Assembly (NCBI RefSeq): GCF_000313135.1
Contig: NW_004457592.1
Span: 594,722 to 658,721 of the forward strand
DNA from: Acanthamoeba castellanii str. Neff
Lineage: Eukaryota; Discosea; Longamoebia; Acanthamoebidae
Direction of reading: 5' to 3'
Length of the DNA stretch: 64,000 nt
The position numbers and the translations under genes were made by a program. A model generated the notes under the pieces. The model made no database searches, had not been told where the DNA came from, and saw only the letters and a list, made by a program, of their open reading frames with translations. Shown here piece by piece: positions 1 through 11,670 of this stretch; the first letter of the stretch is position 1, and every line of letters starts with the position of its first letter.

Positions 1-1684
1 CCGGTCGGAACCCCTTGCTCAGCTCGAAACTGTGACAAAAACCAACATTCGTTACCAGAAAAGTAAGTTGAAGGGTGAAGGCCCACAACGACTTGTGGTC
101 GTACTTGATGAGCTTGAGCGCCTCTTGGAGTAACTCTGGTGGGACAACCCCTGGCACCTGCGGAGGGAAAAGGTGGTCAATTGAACGCTGATCGCATGCG
201 AAAGAAGGTGCATGTATGTTGTGTGTGGTTGGGCGGGGCAAGAAGAGAGTAAAAAGGATACGGCACGGTGGATTCCCGGGTGGTCGCCCACCCCAGTACT
301 AACACCGCCTGGCGCAGCTTAACTTCGCTGTTCGGATGGGAAGCGGTGCTTTCTGCGCAGTATGGCCGTATCCGACATTCACACCGTCGCACCTCCCACG
401 GCACTCGACCCAACTCGAATAAACAAAAAAATGAGGGCGGGAAGAGAGCGTACGTGAACGAAGCCCTGCGAGATGAAGTGCCGCTTCTGCTCGTCGGTGA
501 GTTGGCAGTGGGCGAAGCGCGGGTCGGGATCGAACAGCTGCTCCTTCTCCCGTTCGACCGTCCGTTGGATTTCCTTCTGGAGCTGTGATGACACGATACG
601 GGACACGCACACGCGCACACGCACACACACGCACACACACGCACGCGTTCACAACACAGGGGAAGTCGCGAATGAGACTGCAATCGAATGAGAAATGAGA
701 AACGAGAAGCGAAGGGTGGGCGCGTACCTCTTCCACCTTGCTCTGTATGTCCTTGGCGGCTTGGGCCTGCTCCCTTTTGAACTCCTCCACAGCCTGGCGG
801 ACGTGCGAGTGAGAAAAAACCGGAACGACCGCGAGACGAGGGCTGCTGTTCTTGAACAACGCGCACCTTGGCGATACGAGCCCCCGTGGCCTGTTGAAAC
901 GCGAGGCCCTCTTGGATGTGCCGCTGGGCGAGCACTGTCGAGCGGTTAGAGAAATGTGGTTTGGCCCAATCCATGCGCGAACGTGCTGAAGGGGGTTGCG
1001 AGTACCTTGGTAGGCCTCCATGCCCTCCTTGGTCTTTGCCGCTACGCGCTCCATGATCCCGCCCATGCCCAAAGTGAACGCTGTCGTGGACCACCAGAGT
1101 CAGCAGCGCCCTTGCATTGTGCCTATCGTATCAACAGTGCGTGTGCGTGCGTGTGCGTGTGCGTGTGCGTGTGCGTGTGCGTGTGCGTGTGCGGTGTTGC
1201 GTGTGATCAGACCTTGAGAGCGCATGCTCTGTTCGAACGCCACCTTCTCCCGTTCCATCTTCTGTCTGAACTCTTCCCCCTCTTTTTGGTGTCTGGTCAA
1301 CTCAACCAACGTCAGCTCTTCGAAGAAACGGAACCACGCCACACACGACACGACACGCACGATAACGCACGACGCACGTGGGGTGAGCACGGACCTTCGC
1401 TTCATGTCGTCGGCCTCGCTCGTTATCTGGCGGTGCATGTCCGCCTGCCGTTGTCTCATCTTCTCCTCAAACTAACGCGCGCGCAGGCCGTAGAGCAAGT
1501 CAAGCAGTGTGGGGCTGCAGCGATGGGTCGGAGCGGTGGATCGACGTACGTTGGCCTGGAGCTGGCGCAGGTGGACCCGTAGCCGCTGCTCCTCTTCCCG
1601 CAGTCGCCGCTGAACCTGCGCCGCCGCCTGTTGCATCCTGTTGTGGTACTGCCTGTGGTCGTCATGACTGCTCCCTCCTGCCAT
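1..1684 (-). CDS. Coiled-coil protein with start of a phytanoyl-CoA dioxygenase-like (PhyH) domain, truncated by the window edge
   Basis: Minus-strand gene whose 3' part lies outside the window. Proposed exons: 1684-1550, 1471-1391, 1315-1213, 1080-1006, 934-867, 793-728, 582-454, 157-1. The start is the ATG at 1684, which opens a run of charged, Gln/Glu/Arg-rich heptads giving about 200 residues of predicted coiled coil. The end of exon 7 and exon 8 read LTDEQKRHFISQGFVHVPG followed by VVPPELLQEALKLI. This is the usual opening of a PhyH/2-oxoglutarate-Fe(II) oxygenase domain (LTxEQ...F...GFV.VPGV...E). The metal-binding HxD...H motif would lie beyond base 1, so activity cannot be judged. A long coiled coil in front of a PhyH domain is unusual. 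The exon 2/3 junction is the least certain. Introns hold CA/GT microsatellites. Confidence 0.6.
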
Positions 1685-2065
1685 AGATTGGTATATACAA
1701 TATAAAATTACACTTTTGAAGTAATTCTTCAGAGCATATGATAAAAAATGCAAATGGGGGGGGGCAACCATTATCGCTGGCGGCCTCAGGTAGCGCTGGG
1801 CTGGATGCAACTTGCGCGGTCCCCTCCATCTTAGGACCCAATGGCCAATAAATTTCTTTTCTTTTCTTTTGTCTTCATTTTTTCTTTTATTCTTTTTTTG
1901 GATTGTCCAGCCAATCCCAGCATTTCCCACCATTTACGGTTGCCAGCGTGCTTCGAACGTGCTTCGGTGACCCGGGTGTGCGAACAACGCGAGCTGATAT
2001 TTTATTTGTTTTATTTTTTATGCTCTGGAAAAAAACCAGATTTCATCAAATCGTGAGGGGAGGCG
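1685..2065. promoter_or_regulatory. Divergent intergenic region, AT-rich
   Basis: About 380 bp separate two divergently transcribed genes (starts at 1684 minus and 2066 plus). The stretch is much more AT-rich than its flanks and contains TATA-like runs near 1691-1710 and T-rich tracts near 1852-1895. It presumably holds both promoters and 5' UTRs. I see no further gene in it. Confidence 0.4.
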
Positions 2066-5000
2066 ATGAACATCTGGCAGTTGGCCCGCGTGGGCGACCT
2101 CAAAAAGTTCAAGAGCGTCGTCAAGGGCAAATCCGTCCACGAACTCAACGAAACCGATCAGTTCGGCTTCACCTGCTTCCACTGGTTCCTCCGCCTCCCT
2201 CTCCCGCTCTTCGTTCTCTGCCCCCCCCCCCTTCGCTCTTCGCTTCGCTCTTCGCTCTTGCCTTTGAATTTTACTCATGCAGAGCCCTTGCCGATGGTGG
2301 TGCATGTACCGCCCAACCGCAGGGCGGCGCAGAAGGGCGAGGATGGAATTGTGGCGCTGCTTACCAAGCGTGAGGCGGACCTCGACGTCGTGGATGGCGA
2401 CCTACAGACTCCGTTGGTACGTACCTGCCTCAGCCTGGATCTTATCTCTCTGCGATCATCCACCACACAACACACACAACACACAGTCGACCAGCTCACC
2501 ACTCTCTCACTCTCTGTCTGCTGTCAGCACTGGGCCATTGACAAGGGACACAAGGCCATCGCCAGGCACCTCATCGAACACGGGGCCGCCTTGGACATTC
2601 AAGACAAATTCGGGCATTCTGGTATTCACCCATCCACCATCAACACTCTTTTTCTCTGTGTGGTTTGTTTTATTTGTGCTGACCACGCGCGCACGGCGAA
2701 AAAAAACAGCGCTGCATAGGGCGGCGGCGTTGGGCCAGCGGGACGTGGTGGGCCTCCTGCTACGATCCAACGCCAATCCCAACCTACAGAACCAAAACGG
2801 TTCGTATGCGTGTAGCACCTGGTGGCTGGCTCCATGAGAGTCTCCCAAAAATTAATTGACGTGTGTGCAGGGTGGACGGCGCTGCATGTGACGTGCTACT
2901 ACGCGCACCACAAGATTGTGAGCGAGCTGCTCTCGTGCTCCCGCACGGATGTAAACATACCCAACAAAGACGGGTGGACTCCACGTACGCTTAGCGAGTG
3001 TTGCCGCTGGGCTTAAAGTGATCAATCAATCAATCGATCGACTCACTCCGGTGTCGTGTCGTGTCGTGTCGTGTCGTGTCGTGCACAGTGCATTGCGCGG
3101 CGATGCAGGGCTACACCGAACTATGCGATCTGCTCATCCGACATCAGGCCAACATCGACTTTGCCTCTCGAGACGGAAGTACCTCTACCCCCAACTCCTT
3201 CGTTTGGCTGCATGTCTTTACCAACAACTTTATATCACCGCAGGTACGCCGCTGCACCTTGCCGTGCAGGAAAATAGGGAAATCGTCGTCCAGCTTCTCA
3301 TCAACTATGGTACGTACCCTTCCATTTGTCTGTTTTTATTACATACGTATACACACAAAACAAAATTAACTTCCAATGTTCCCACGCGAATGCAGGTGCG
3401 AATGTCAACCTGAGGAATGCCAGAGGCAGGCGGGCGGTGGACCTCGCCTCCGAGAGCCTGAAGCCCGTCATCAAAGGTGATTCACGAGCACTGTTAGCTT
3501 TCCCTCTTTTCCTCCGCGCTCACACTCGTGTGTTGCGGCTCGCCTCCCACGCAGGCGCCGGGAAGCCCGTCTATGCGGCCTGCGCCCTCTTCGGCGGGGA
3601 AGTGGACAAGGCGCTCGTGGCCACCAAGGCCTCCTTCCTCATTCTGGTTCGCTTGTTTCCCATTACTGCCCATTTATTTCTCTATAATTCTCGATACATC
3701 TTTATTTGTTTTCATTCTCGAGAAGTAATGGTCTTCCTTTGCGTGGCGGCCTCGTGTGTGCAGCCCTCGCAGCAGATTGCGGCGTCGATGGAGGCGAAGC
3801 ACTTCACGGTGGAGCTGGTGCACATCGAGGGCGACAACGAAAACGAAAGCGAAGGCGACAAAGACGGAGGAGGAAAGAAGGACAAGGGAGGCAGTCACGG
3901 CTCCGGAGGCAAGGGCAAGGGAGGCAGCGGCCGCGGCGTGCTTCGGCGCGGGTCCAAGTCGGCCGCGGTGCCGCGGATTCGGGGCCAGGTCACGCGGCTC
4001 GTTCACGCCGACGAAGACGATCACCACGCCGCCGTCGACCCGGCCACGTCGGCCAGGGACAAGGGAAAGGAAAGGAGGGAGAGCAGCGGCGAGGTGGTCA
4101 CCGATGCAGCCGAGGCCGGCGACGGCGGCATCGCGAAGCTGGCGTCGTCCTCGCTGCGGGTCGTTACGCCGCGACGAAGGGCGGGGCACATGTTCGTGGC
4201 CACCTACACGCCGAGCGTGGCCGGCCGGTACCGCCTGACGGTGTCCTACGACGGCGAAGACGTGCACCAGTGCCCCATCAAAGTGACCGTGACCGAAGGT
4301 GCGCACACACCCCCGCCCGGGCGGGTTGCGGTGGGCGGCGGGCGGCGGGCGGAGGTGTGCGCTGACGTTTTCGGGGGGGGGGGCAGCCGTGACGGATCCG
4401 ACCAAGTGCGAGGTGGTCACCGAGCTGGAGGGCACGCGCGCCGTGCTCGTTGGCAAACCGAACAGCCTCATGATCCAGGCCAAGGACCAACTCGGTCCGC
4501 CACCTCTTCTGTTGTCGTGGCGTGTCGTGGCGTGGCGTGTATCGTATGTTGTGTCGTGTCGCTCATGCGAACAGATGGATTGGTTGATGCAATGCGCAGG
4601 CGGCAATCGGACGGTGGGCGGAGATGTGTTCGACGTGGAGCTGATCAGGCAGGAGCGGGATGAAGGCACGAGCAAACGAAACATTCTCCTGCGAGCCGAT
4701 GAAACACACGCTCGCATCGAAGATCTTCGAGACGGTACGGACGACTTTCCCCCACCCACCCACCGCTCCTTCTTGGTCTTGCTGCTTCGGTCATCTCATG
4801 CCGTCGAGCGTCGTCCCCATCAGGCCGATATGTGGTGTGGTTCTCCATTCCGGCGGGGGGCGTGCACTTTGTTGATATCAAGCTGCGCAACATACGACTA
4901 CCCGGGTCCCCCTTCAAGGTGAACGCCGCTGAGGGTACGCGCGGGCCTACTTCGTACTGTGTGTCGCGTGTGTCGTGCCTGTCGTGTGTGTCGTATTTCA

Positions 5001-5934
5001 CTGATGCAACGCGCGCGCAGTGCTGAGTCCGGGGCGAAGGAAGACGCCGCGCTCGCCCAAGAGCCCCAAGACCAAGGCCAGCAAGGAGGGCAAGCAACCG
5101 TCGGTCGGCTTGCAGCTGCCGGCGGGGGAGGAGAAGGACCGTCAGCTGCCGCCGCTCCTCAGCCCCCGATCTCTCATCGCCAACAACAAAAAGGATAAAC
5201 GGTTCACTCTCCGCCTTCTGTCACCCAACGCCTTCGCTTATGCTGACCTTTTTGGCCTTTCGTAGGTTATCGACCAAGAATGCTGGCCAGTTCATCATGC
5301 CCTCATCCTCCAATAACGGTGCGTGCCCGTCGCTTTTCGTTCTTGTCTTCGTTCTTTTTCCTTTTTATGTATTTCTTTTTCCTCGCGAGCTGAAGCAGAG
5401 GTGGTGACCATCGGCGGTGCGTGCATGTACAGACAGCAGCAGCAACAACGAGAGCGCCGTGTGGGAGCGCTTGGGCGAGCTGGAGCAGGCCAACTCCGAG
5501 CTTCAGCAGAAGCAGCTCGAGTTCGAACGCGAGAAATACGACCTCCACAAACAGATCGCCCAGCTCCAGCGCAAGCTCGAAAAGCGTACGCTCTACTCCG
5601 ATTTCGTGTCACTTCTCGCAACTCTCACACTTGGCGCCGCCGCCGCCGGTGAATAGGAGGGCGGGAGTCAGTGCCGAGTGCGGTGCCGCGCGAGGAGGTG
5701 GCGAGCCTGCAGCAAAAGGTGGACAGGCTGGCGGCGCAGGCGCAGGAGGCGGAGCGGGAGCTGAGGCGAGAGCAGGCCCGGCAGCGGTGTCGCGTGTGCG
5801 CCACCAACCGGCGGGAGATGGTGGTGCTCCCGTGCCTCCACGCCTCCTTCTGCGCGCTCTGCGTCTCGCGCATGAAGCTCTGCGCACTGTGCGAGGCCCC
5901 GCTCCAGGGCTTCCTGCGCATCAAGCCCGAGTGA
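2066..5934 (+). CDS. Ankyrin repeat / filamin repeat / coiled coil / RING finger protein (probable E3 ubiquitin ligase)
   Basis: Seventeen exons: 2066-2184, 2323-2416, 2528-2621, 2710-2799, 2871-2984, 3089-3178, 3244-3309, 3396-3476, 3555-3646, 3764-4298, 4387-4494, 4600-4734, 4824-4934, 5021-5201, 5266-5318, 5433-5585, 5672-5934. They sum to 792 residues, in frame throughout. Residues 1-250 are about seven ankyrin repeats (TPLHWAIDKGHKAIARHLIEHG type), mostly split by introns at repeat borders. Residues 280-575 contain two Ig-like filamin/ABP280 repeats; the first has a Lys/Gly/Ser-rich insert near 305-400. A Pro/Lys-rich linker and a coiled coil (about 655-745) follow. The C-terminal 40 residues are a C3HC4 RING: CRVC, CLH, C, C, C and C in the expected spacing, ending FLRIKPE. 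Inference: ankyrin and filamin repeats bind targets or actin and the RING recruits an E2. Confidence 0.88.
3051..3083 (+). repeat. Intronic (GTGTC)n pentanucleotide repeat
   Basis: A run of about six GTGTC units lies inside intron 5 of the ankyrin/RING gene and ends directly at the acceptor. Degenerate versions of the same unit occur in introns of this gene near 4517-4560 and 4960-4992. The reverse-complement unit forms the long array at 48881-49147. Confidence 0.85.
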
Positions 5935-6101
5935 AAAGAAGGAAATCCAAAATTAAATGCAGTGAAACAAAGAAGGAAACAACAGCACCAAGGAAATAGG
6001 GAAAGAAAATTGCTAAGAAAAAATTGTAGAGCAGCAAGATGAAGGCCAGCGCCTGCAGCCAACCCTCCTTCAGGGTGCCTCTGGTGCGCACCACTACTTC
6101 T

Positions 6102-7289
6102 ATGTTTGGTTTGCGGGTGCACTACTCGTGAAGACAAGCATGCTTCAACATCAAAAATCGCTGTAAGATGCGATTGTAAATTATGTGTCACTGGTAGTTG
6201 GGCTACGCAGCAGTGGGCGATCTTGAGCGCTTCAACATCGTCGTCTTACCATCAGCCTTTTCTAATGGCCTCTCTCTACGTTCGTGCATGCGCAGGTGGT
6301 AGCAGTGCTGGTGGCAGTTGCGGTGGTCGTGGGGTGGGGCGCTACGGCTGTGGACGCGCATGGAGACCACGACATCAAGAACTTCCATCGGAGCCGAGGC
6401 AGCCTCTACGGCGGCGGAGCGTTGGAGGCCGCCCACCACCAGATGCCCACCACCGACCGCGCGCTCGTTGAACACGTCCCGCCCTCCGGTTCGCCTCCAC
6501 CCCAGCCCCATTACGTGTGTCGCATTGCTGCGGCAGCCAAGTGCTCACTATCACTGTGTGCGTCTCCATGGAGCAGCCATCGTGATGCCCGAGAACGCGA
6601 CGGAGGAGGAGATCTGGCTGATGGCCGGTATGACGTCCGAGCGCCACTGTAGTGCGCACTGTGATCGATCGGCTATCGATGCTCACGCGTGTTGTTGTCC
6701 TGAAATGCAGGTGACATGGCCAACTACCGCTCGCTCTCGGAGATCATTTCCGTGTCTCTTCCTCTTCCCATCAACTTGATATTCGTCGGCTTCGACGGTG
6801 ATGGCGAGCACGGTACTGTGACAATCAATCAACTTTTCTCGTAACACAATCAGCAATGCGAGGCGCGGTGTTCACTCATTGCCTGAAACACTCCCAGGGC
6901 TCGAACTGGTGGAGGATAACTTCAACGAGTGGTTCGAGCACATCGACCACTTTGTGCGTCACCGCATTGTGCCCGTGGGCGAGGAACAGACCACCACCGA
7001 GCGACGCAAGACCCCCAAGACGCACGTCAAGTATCAGTACGTCCGCTTCGCTCTCTCTCTCTCTCTCTCGTTTCTGTAGGTTTGTCTTGGCTTCCTGTAA
7101 CTTTCGCGGCGCGCCACACCAACAGGCTGAATTACAACCTGGTGAAGCTGGACCCGTTGGTGAACACGATCGTGGAGGACACCATCTACTGGCATCTCCG
7201 ACCGGAAGACCCCAAGTAAGTTGCTCTCCCTTCTCCTCTCGGCCCGCCTTGCTCATCGCAGCTGCTTGTCCTTCCTCTCTCTCGTGTAT

Positions 7290-7320
<31 letters not shown>

Positions 7321-10300
7321 CGCGCGCGTATGTGTGTGTGTGCATGTGTGCGTGCGTGTGTTCGAAAACAGTTACAAAAAGGCCGGGGAAGACTTCCATG
7401 CGGGTGAGCACGAACAGAAGGACGAGCCAAAGGGCGGTAATGAGAAGTTCTACGTCGATGCCTTCAAGCTGTCGCGCGTGCTCTATCACCTCATCCTCTC
7501 GGTCAACCTCACCGACAGCTACACGCTCTTCATCATGAACCCCAAGAAGGCGGTCGGGTCCGACCAAACCTACGGATACCGGTGCGCTCCTTCTTCTGCC
7601 CCTGCGGTGCGGTCCCAGCGATCACTGGTAGCTCACACAACCTCCCTGTTGTGCGCACATTGGCCTGCAGCGTCGGATTCTCGGAGGCGGAGATCTCCGA
7701 ACTGCAGAAGGTACGTTGGTGCCAGCAGTGGTCAGCAGCGCCAACTCCTCATATCATTCGCAGCTGACGGCGTACTCGTTATACTGCAGCGCACCGCTGA
7801 ATGGTCGGTCGACCCGCAACGCTTCCAAACGGTCTCCGAGATGCCTGGTATGTTGCATTCCGCTCAAAAAGGGCCGAAGCTACAGTGGCTGAAGTAACTG
7901 TTATACCATCATGACGGCACCACCGGGTAGACAAGGGCCTGAATCTGGAGCAAAAGACCGACCTCTTCCCCAAGTCAAACATCGCATCCAAGAATGGGAC
8001 TTATCGCACCGTTGACCTCGTTGAACGTTCGCAGGTGTGGCGCCCACTATTGCTGGAGCCTGCGACCCCGGCCGCCAGGGCTTACCTTGTGCACTGTGAA
8101 CAGGAATGGGCGCACTGGTATATCAAGCACATGGTGGAGGGCGGGGTCAAGCTGGCCCACCTCTGCGCTGAGGGCAGCGGGGAGGATGACCCCAACTGCC
8201 TATGGAAGACCCAGCGCGCCGAGGAGCATGACATCGTCAAGCTCGCCCAGGCGGTATGTGAGGCACTGCTTTATTTGGTCTTGTAACATTTATCTGTTCT
8301 ATTATTTATTTATTTATTTATTTATTTGCATTCAGATTGCCGCGTCAGGCAGCAAGGCGCAAGTGGAGTATCTTGCCAGCATCAAGGAAGGCAAGGCCCA
8401 AGAGGACTGCCTCGTCGATAACTGGGTTGGTCACGCCAGGTGCGTTTCGGCTCGGGGGCTTCTCCTTCCAACTTGCATCGCCGCACTATAGTCTATGGTT
8501 CGCTCAAGTACCCTTGTGGGGCGATCCAGGTACGCGTGGCTGGACCTCTCGGCTGGGCCGTTCAAGTGGGGTCCCGTGGTGGCAGGACAGGGCGTTCGGT
8601 CTCACTCGACACTTCCCCGCGTGCCGTCGCACTACGCTCTGCACCCCGAAGCCGACCCAAATGCGTACGTGCTACCCTGCGTGGTGTGCGTGTAGCGTGT
8701 GTGTGGTGTGTGCCGTGTGAGCACGCAGGCATCCCGTGAAAGCTCACGTTCTGCGTGGCAGTGAGCAAGAGGAGCTGCAGGCCTCGCCCAGCCCAGTCGG
8801 AAACGTGATCGCCAGCAAGGCCGCGGCGGAGGAGCGTACGGCTCTGCTGGCCAGGCTGAAGCAGGATCTAGTGGTGCTGCAAGGCGTGTATGAGCAGCGC
8901 TGCGCAGTCTCACGGACCCAATACTGTGACCGTACGATCAGCACGCCTTCACCCCGCACCACTCTCCACTCTCACCAACTGAGCATGTGTTCACCTCCTT
9001 GGGTCTTTTTCTTCAGATATGGCCTCCACGATCCAAAATCTCGAAGAACAGGTCCGGAACTCGCAGGGTGAGCTGGCGGATCTCATGATCGTGGGCGATG
9101 AGGTACGTCTCCAGACGTATACACTCATTACGGTGGTGGGTAGCGGGCGGCGGCGGTGGGAGTTGATACTGAGTGTGTTGGATGACAGCACGAGGGTGAG
9201 GGCGCTCTGTTGATGCTCGACAACTTCCTGGCCCACCTGGCCAGCGTCATTTCGCGCACCATTTCGCACCTGATCACGCCGGCCAGCCCTCTATTCCGGG
9301 CCTACTACACCCCGCGCATCACGTTCCACTTTTTCCTCATCGCCAACCACCGGGTACGCTCTACAACGTGTTTCCTTTATGTATTTATTTTTATAACAAT
9401 AAGCGATGATAATAACAATCACTAATCTGGTAGCAGGAGTTCAACCCACGAAAGACGTTTGACTTCGAACAGTTCAAGGCTGAGATGATCAAGTTCAAGC
9501 TCCCCAACCAAGAGTTCGCCTTCGTTTTCAAAGAGTACGCGGTCGCTCTCGGCCAGAGCAGGCTCCGCAAGCAGTCATTGCTCACATGCTTGTGTTCTAC
9601 AGGCTGGATATGTCCTCGGACAAGGAGCTGACGATGGCGTTCACCCACTCACTCCGCACGGGTGTGATGCCCACGCTCTCGGTCGACGGCACGTTTGCTG
9701 CGCAGACCATCCGCTACCTCGACTCCATGGACCTACAACACCAGCTTCACCTCCTCAACATCCACTCTCACGCTGGTGCGTCCCCCTTATGCACCCGCCA
9801 TTTCATACAGGTCGTTGTGGTACTCATCGCCATGTCGGTCGGTAACACACACACACACACACACACACACAGATGAGGAGTTGGAGAAGGTGGTGCCCAA
9901 GGATGGCAAGGTGAGCACCGCTCCGACGCACGACGATGAATCAGATGACGACCACGAAGGCGACAACCGCTTGCCCGACGAGGTGTTCGGCGCAACGGCT
10001 CTTCCCGAGCGTTCCGGTTCGTTTCTTTCTCCTATTTCCAGAACACAGGCGTGGGTCATTATTGGGCTCACATGCGTGTGTGCACCACAGGCAAGGGCCA
10101 GACTTCGCGGCACATTCCCGTCTTCTTCTTCTCCCTCAACGATGTGGTGCCGGTATGTTCGCTTTCGCTTTTCGCAGAGTGCGACTGATTGACTGACGGA
10201 CTGGACTGGGTGTGATGTGGTGTGGTATGGTGCGCAGGTGTTTATCGACAAGTACTACCAGGCCAAGGCCCTGAGCAACGTGGTTCTTGCGGTGCAATCG

Positions 10301-11507
10301 CAGCACTTCAACTGGACCAGCAAGCTTGCCTGCAACGACAAGCCCATCCGCTGGGACCTGCGGTACACTCCTCAATCCACCCACCATTTCATGTTGACAT
10401 CGAGGTTCTGACCATGTCTCTCGCCTCTGTTTCGCCCTACGTAGGGACCCGTTGAAGCCGCTGTTGGCCGCCACGGCCCTGCACTACGGTGGGCTCGTCC
10501 CGATGCACATCACCTACGACGAGCCCAACCAATGCGCCGCCCAGGTAATTCGCTATAGGCGTTGTGTATGCACGAAATTGTGCTCACCACCATCTCGCAC
10601 ATCCTCTGATGCAGGACTGGCTGTGGTCTGTCGGTGACAGCCCACTAGCGCACACGAGCCAGCACCATCGTTTCTCCCTGCTCCAGCGGGTACGACCACG
10701 CCATGACAATTTGCCCTAGGGTGCGTCTAACGCGCGCGTGCGCAATGCAGGACCTGGCCTACCGCAGCTTCGTCACGAACGCCATCGAAGACTCGATCAA
10801 GAGCCTCAACGCGGGCATCAAGACGTTGAGCAAACTGCGCACCAGTACGTGTCTCAGTTCGTGTGCGTTCAATACAGTTACCTTACCTTGGTGTTGAGGC
10901 TAACCTGTCAATATTGCGCCAACCAACAGCCAAGGCCAACCTCGCGGCGTCGCAGGAACTGCCTTTCGCCGAGCTCTCCTACAGCTACAAGGCTGTGAGA
11001 CGACTCTGGGACAACGTACGCTTGCTGAAGCCTTGGTCCTCCCTCTGGGGCTCGGGAAACTGATCGCCACTTCCCGCCACACAGCATGCCAGGGCCTTCG
11101 CCACCCTCAATTTCGAGTCTGCTCTCTCCTTCACCGAACGCCTGCACGAACAAGTCACCAGGTGCGTCTCTCTCTCCGCGCGCACACAACACACAACACA
11201 AACACACACACACACACAACACCAGACTCACGCACAGCACACAACACGGGTTGGGGTCACCGATGGCTCACCTCATACACTTCACACGTAAAGATTCCAG
11301 GAGCTGGTGCTGCAGACCGAAGAGTATCTCGATGTGACGCAGTGCGCAGTCGACATCGGCGAGGAGGCCTCGGTGGCGGACATTCTCCTGTCGTCGGACG
11401 ACAGCTCGTCGTGGTGGATCCTGCCGGCCTCGCTCGTGTTCAACTTCGTCCTCGCGCTCCTCTGGATCCTCCTTCGGAAGCGCTCGCGCAAGGTCAAGAC
11501 CAACTGA
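6102..11507 (+). CDS. Large type I single-pass membrane protein, similar in layout to plant IEF/At5g58100-type proteins
   Basis: Twenty-six exons: 6102-6116, 6296-6488, 6577-6627, 6711-6812, 6898-7036, 7126-7215, 7372-7581, 7671-7710, 7790-7847, 7931-8253, 8336-8439, 8530-8664, 8729-8931, 9017-9102, 9189-9353, 9437-9534, 9603-9775, 9873-10016, 10091-10152, 10238-10362, 10445-10544, 10615-10689, 10751-10844, 10930-11015, 11085-11161, 11294-11507. They sum to 1053 residues. The tiny first exon is inferred: joining MFGLR to the hydrophobic start of exon 2 gives a good signal peptide ending near VDAHGD. A long lumenal region follows, with an acidic patch in exon 18. One C-terminal TM helix (WWILPASLVFNFVLALLWIL) is followed by a basic tail, RKRSRKVKTN. 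Motifs such as RYAWLDLSAGPFKWGP and DWLWSVGDSPL recall plant single-pass membrane proteins of the At5g58100/At3g28720 type; this is from memory and tentative. Biochemical role unknown. Confidence 0.72.
7286..7350. repeat. Intronic TG/CG dinucleotide repeat
   Basis: A mixed (TG)n and (CG)n microsatellite in intron 6 of the type I membrane protein gene, ending about 20 bp before the acceptor. It generates long artefactual open frames rich in Cys/Val and in His/Thr on the two strands. Confidence 0.85.
9845..9872 (+). repeat. Intronic (AC)n repeat abutting a splice acceptor
   Basis: About 13 AC units run directly into the cag acceptor of the intron ending at 9872. The same arrangement, (AC)n then ag, is seen at 13623-13652 and 14390-14405 in the importin gene. 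Confidence 0.85.
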
Positions 11508-11544
11508 GCGCGCAACGAGTGGGTATGAAAAAGGAAACCACAAA

Positions 11545-11550
11545 AATAAA
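11545..11550 (+). terminator. AATAAA polyadenylation signal
   Basis: An AATAAA hexamer lies about 40 bases after the stop of the type I membrane protein gene. It sits in an A-rich stretch before the importin gene begins at 11671, and is the probable 3' processing signal. Confidence 0.45.
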
Positions 11551-11670
11551 AGAGAAAAGGCAAGGAAAAGATAACAAAACGACTTCGCGCTTTTTTCCAC
11601 CGTCGGTTGCACCAACACAGAGGATCCGGCATTGCATTTTAGGCTGGAGAATTAGAAGTAAATTACAGCG

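Noticed and set aside
30..55. 26-bp intron in the last visible exon of the PhyH-like gene
   Set aside because: It has GT...AG borders but is far below the 53-bp minimum seen elsewhere in the window; continuous reading is also open.
3674..5097. Minus-strand frames of 361 and 150 codons under the filamin exons
   Set aside because: They mirror GC-rich coding exons on the plus strand and cross introns; composition is Arg/His/Pro-rich with no domain.
10485..10510. tRNA-like GC-rich stems in exons and introns
   Set aside because: No paired A-box and B-box consensus with a plausible acceptor stem was found here or elsewhere in the window.
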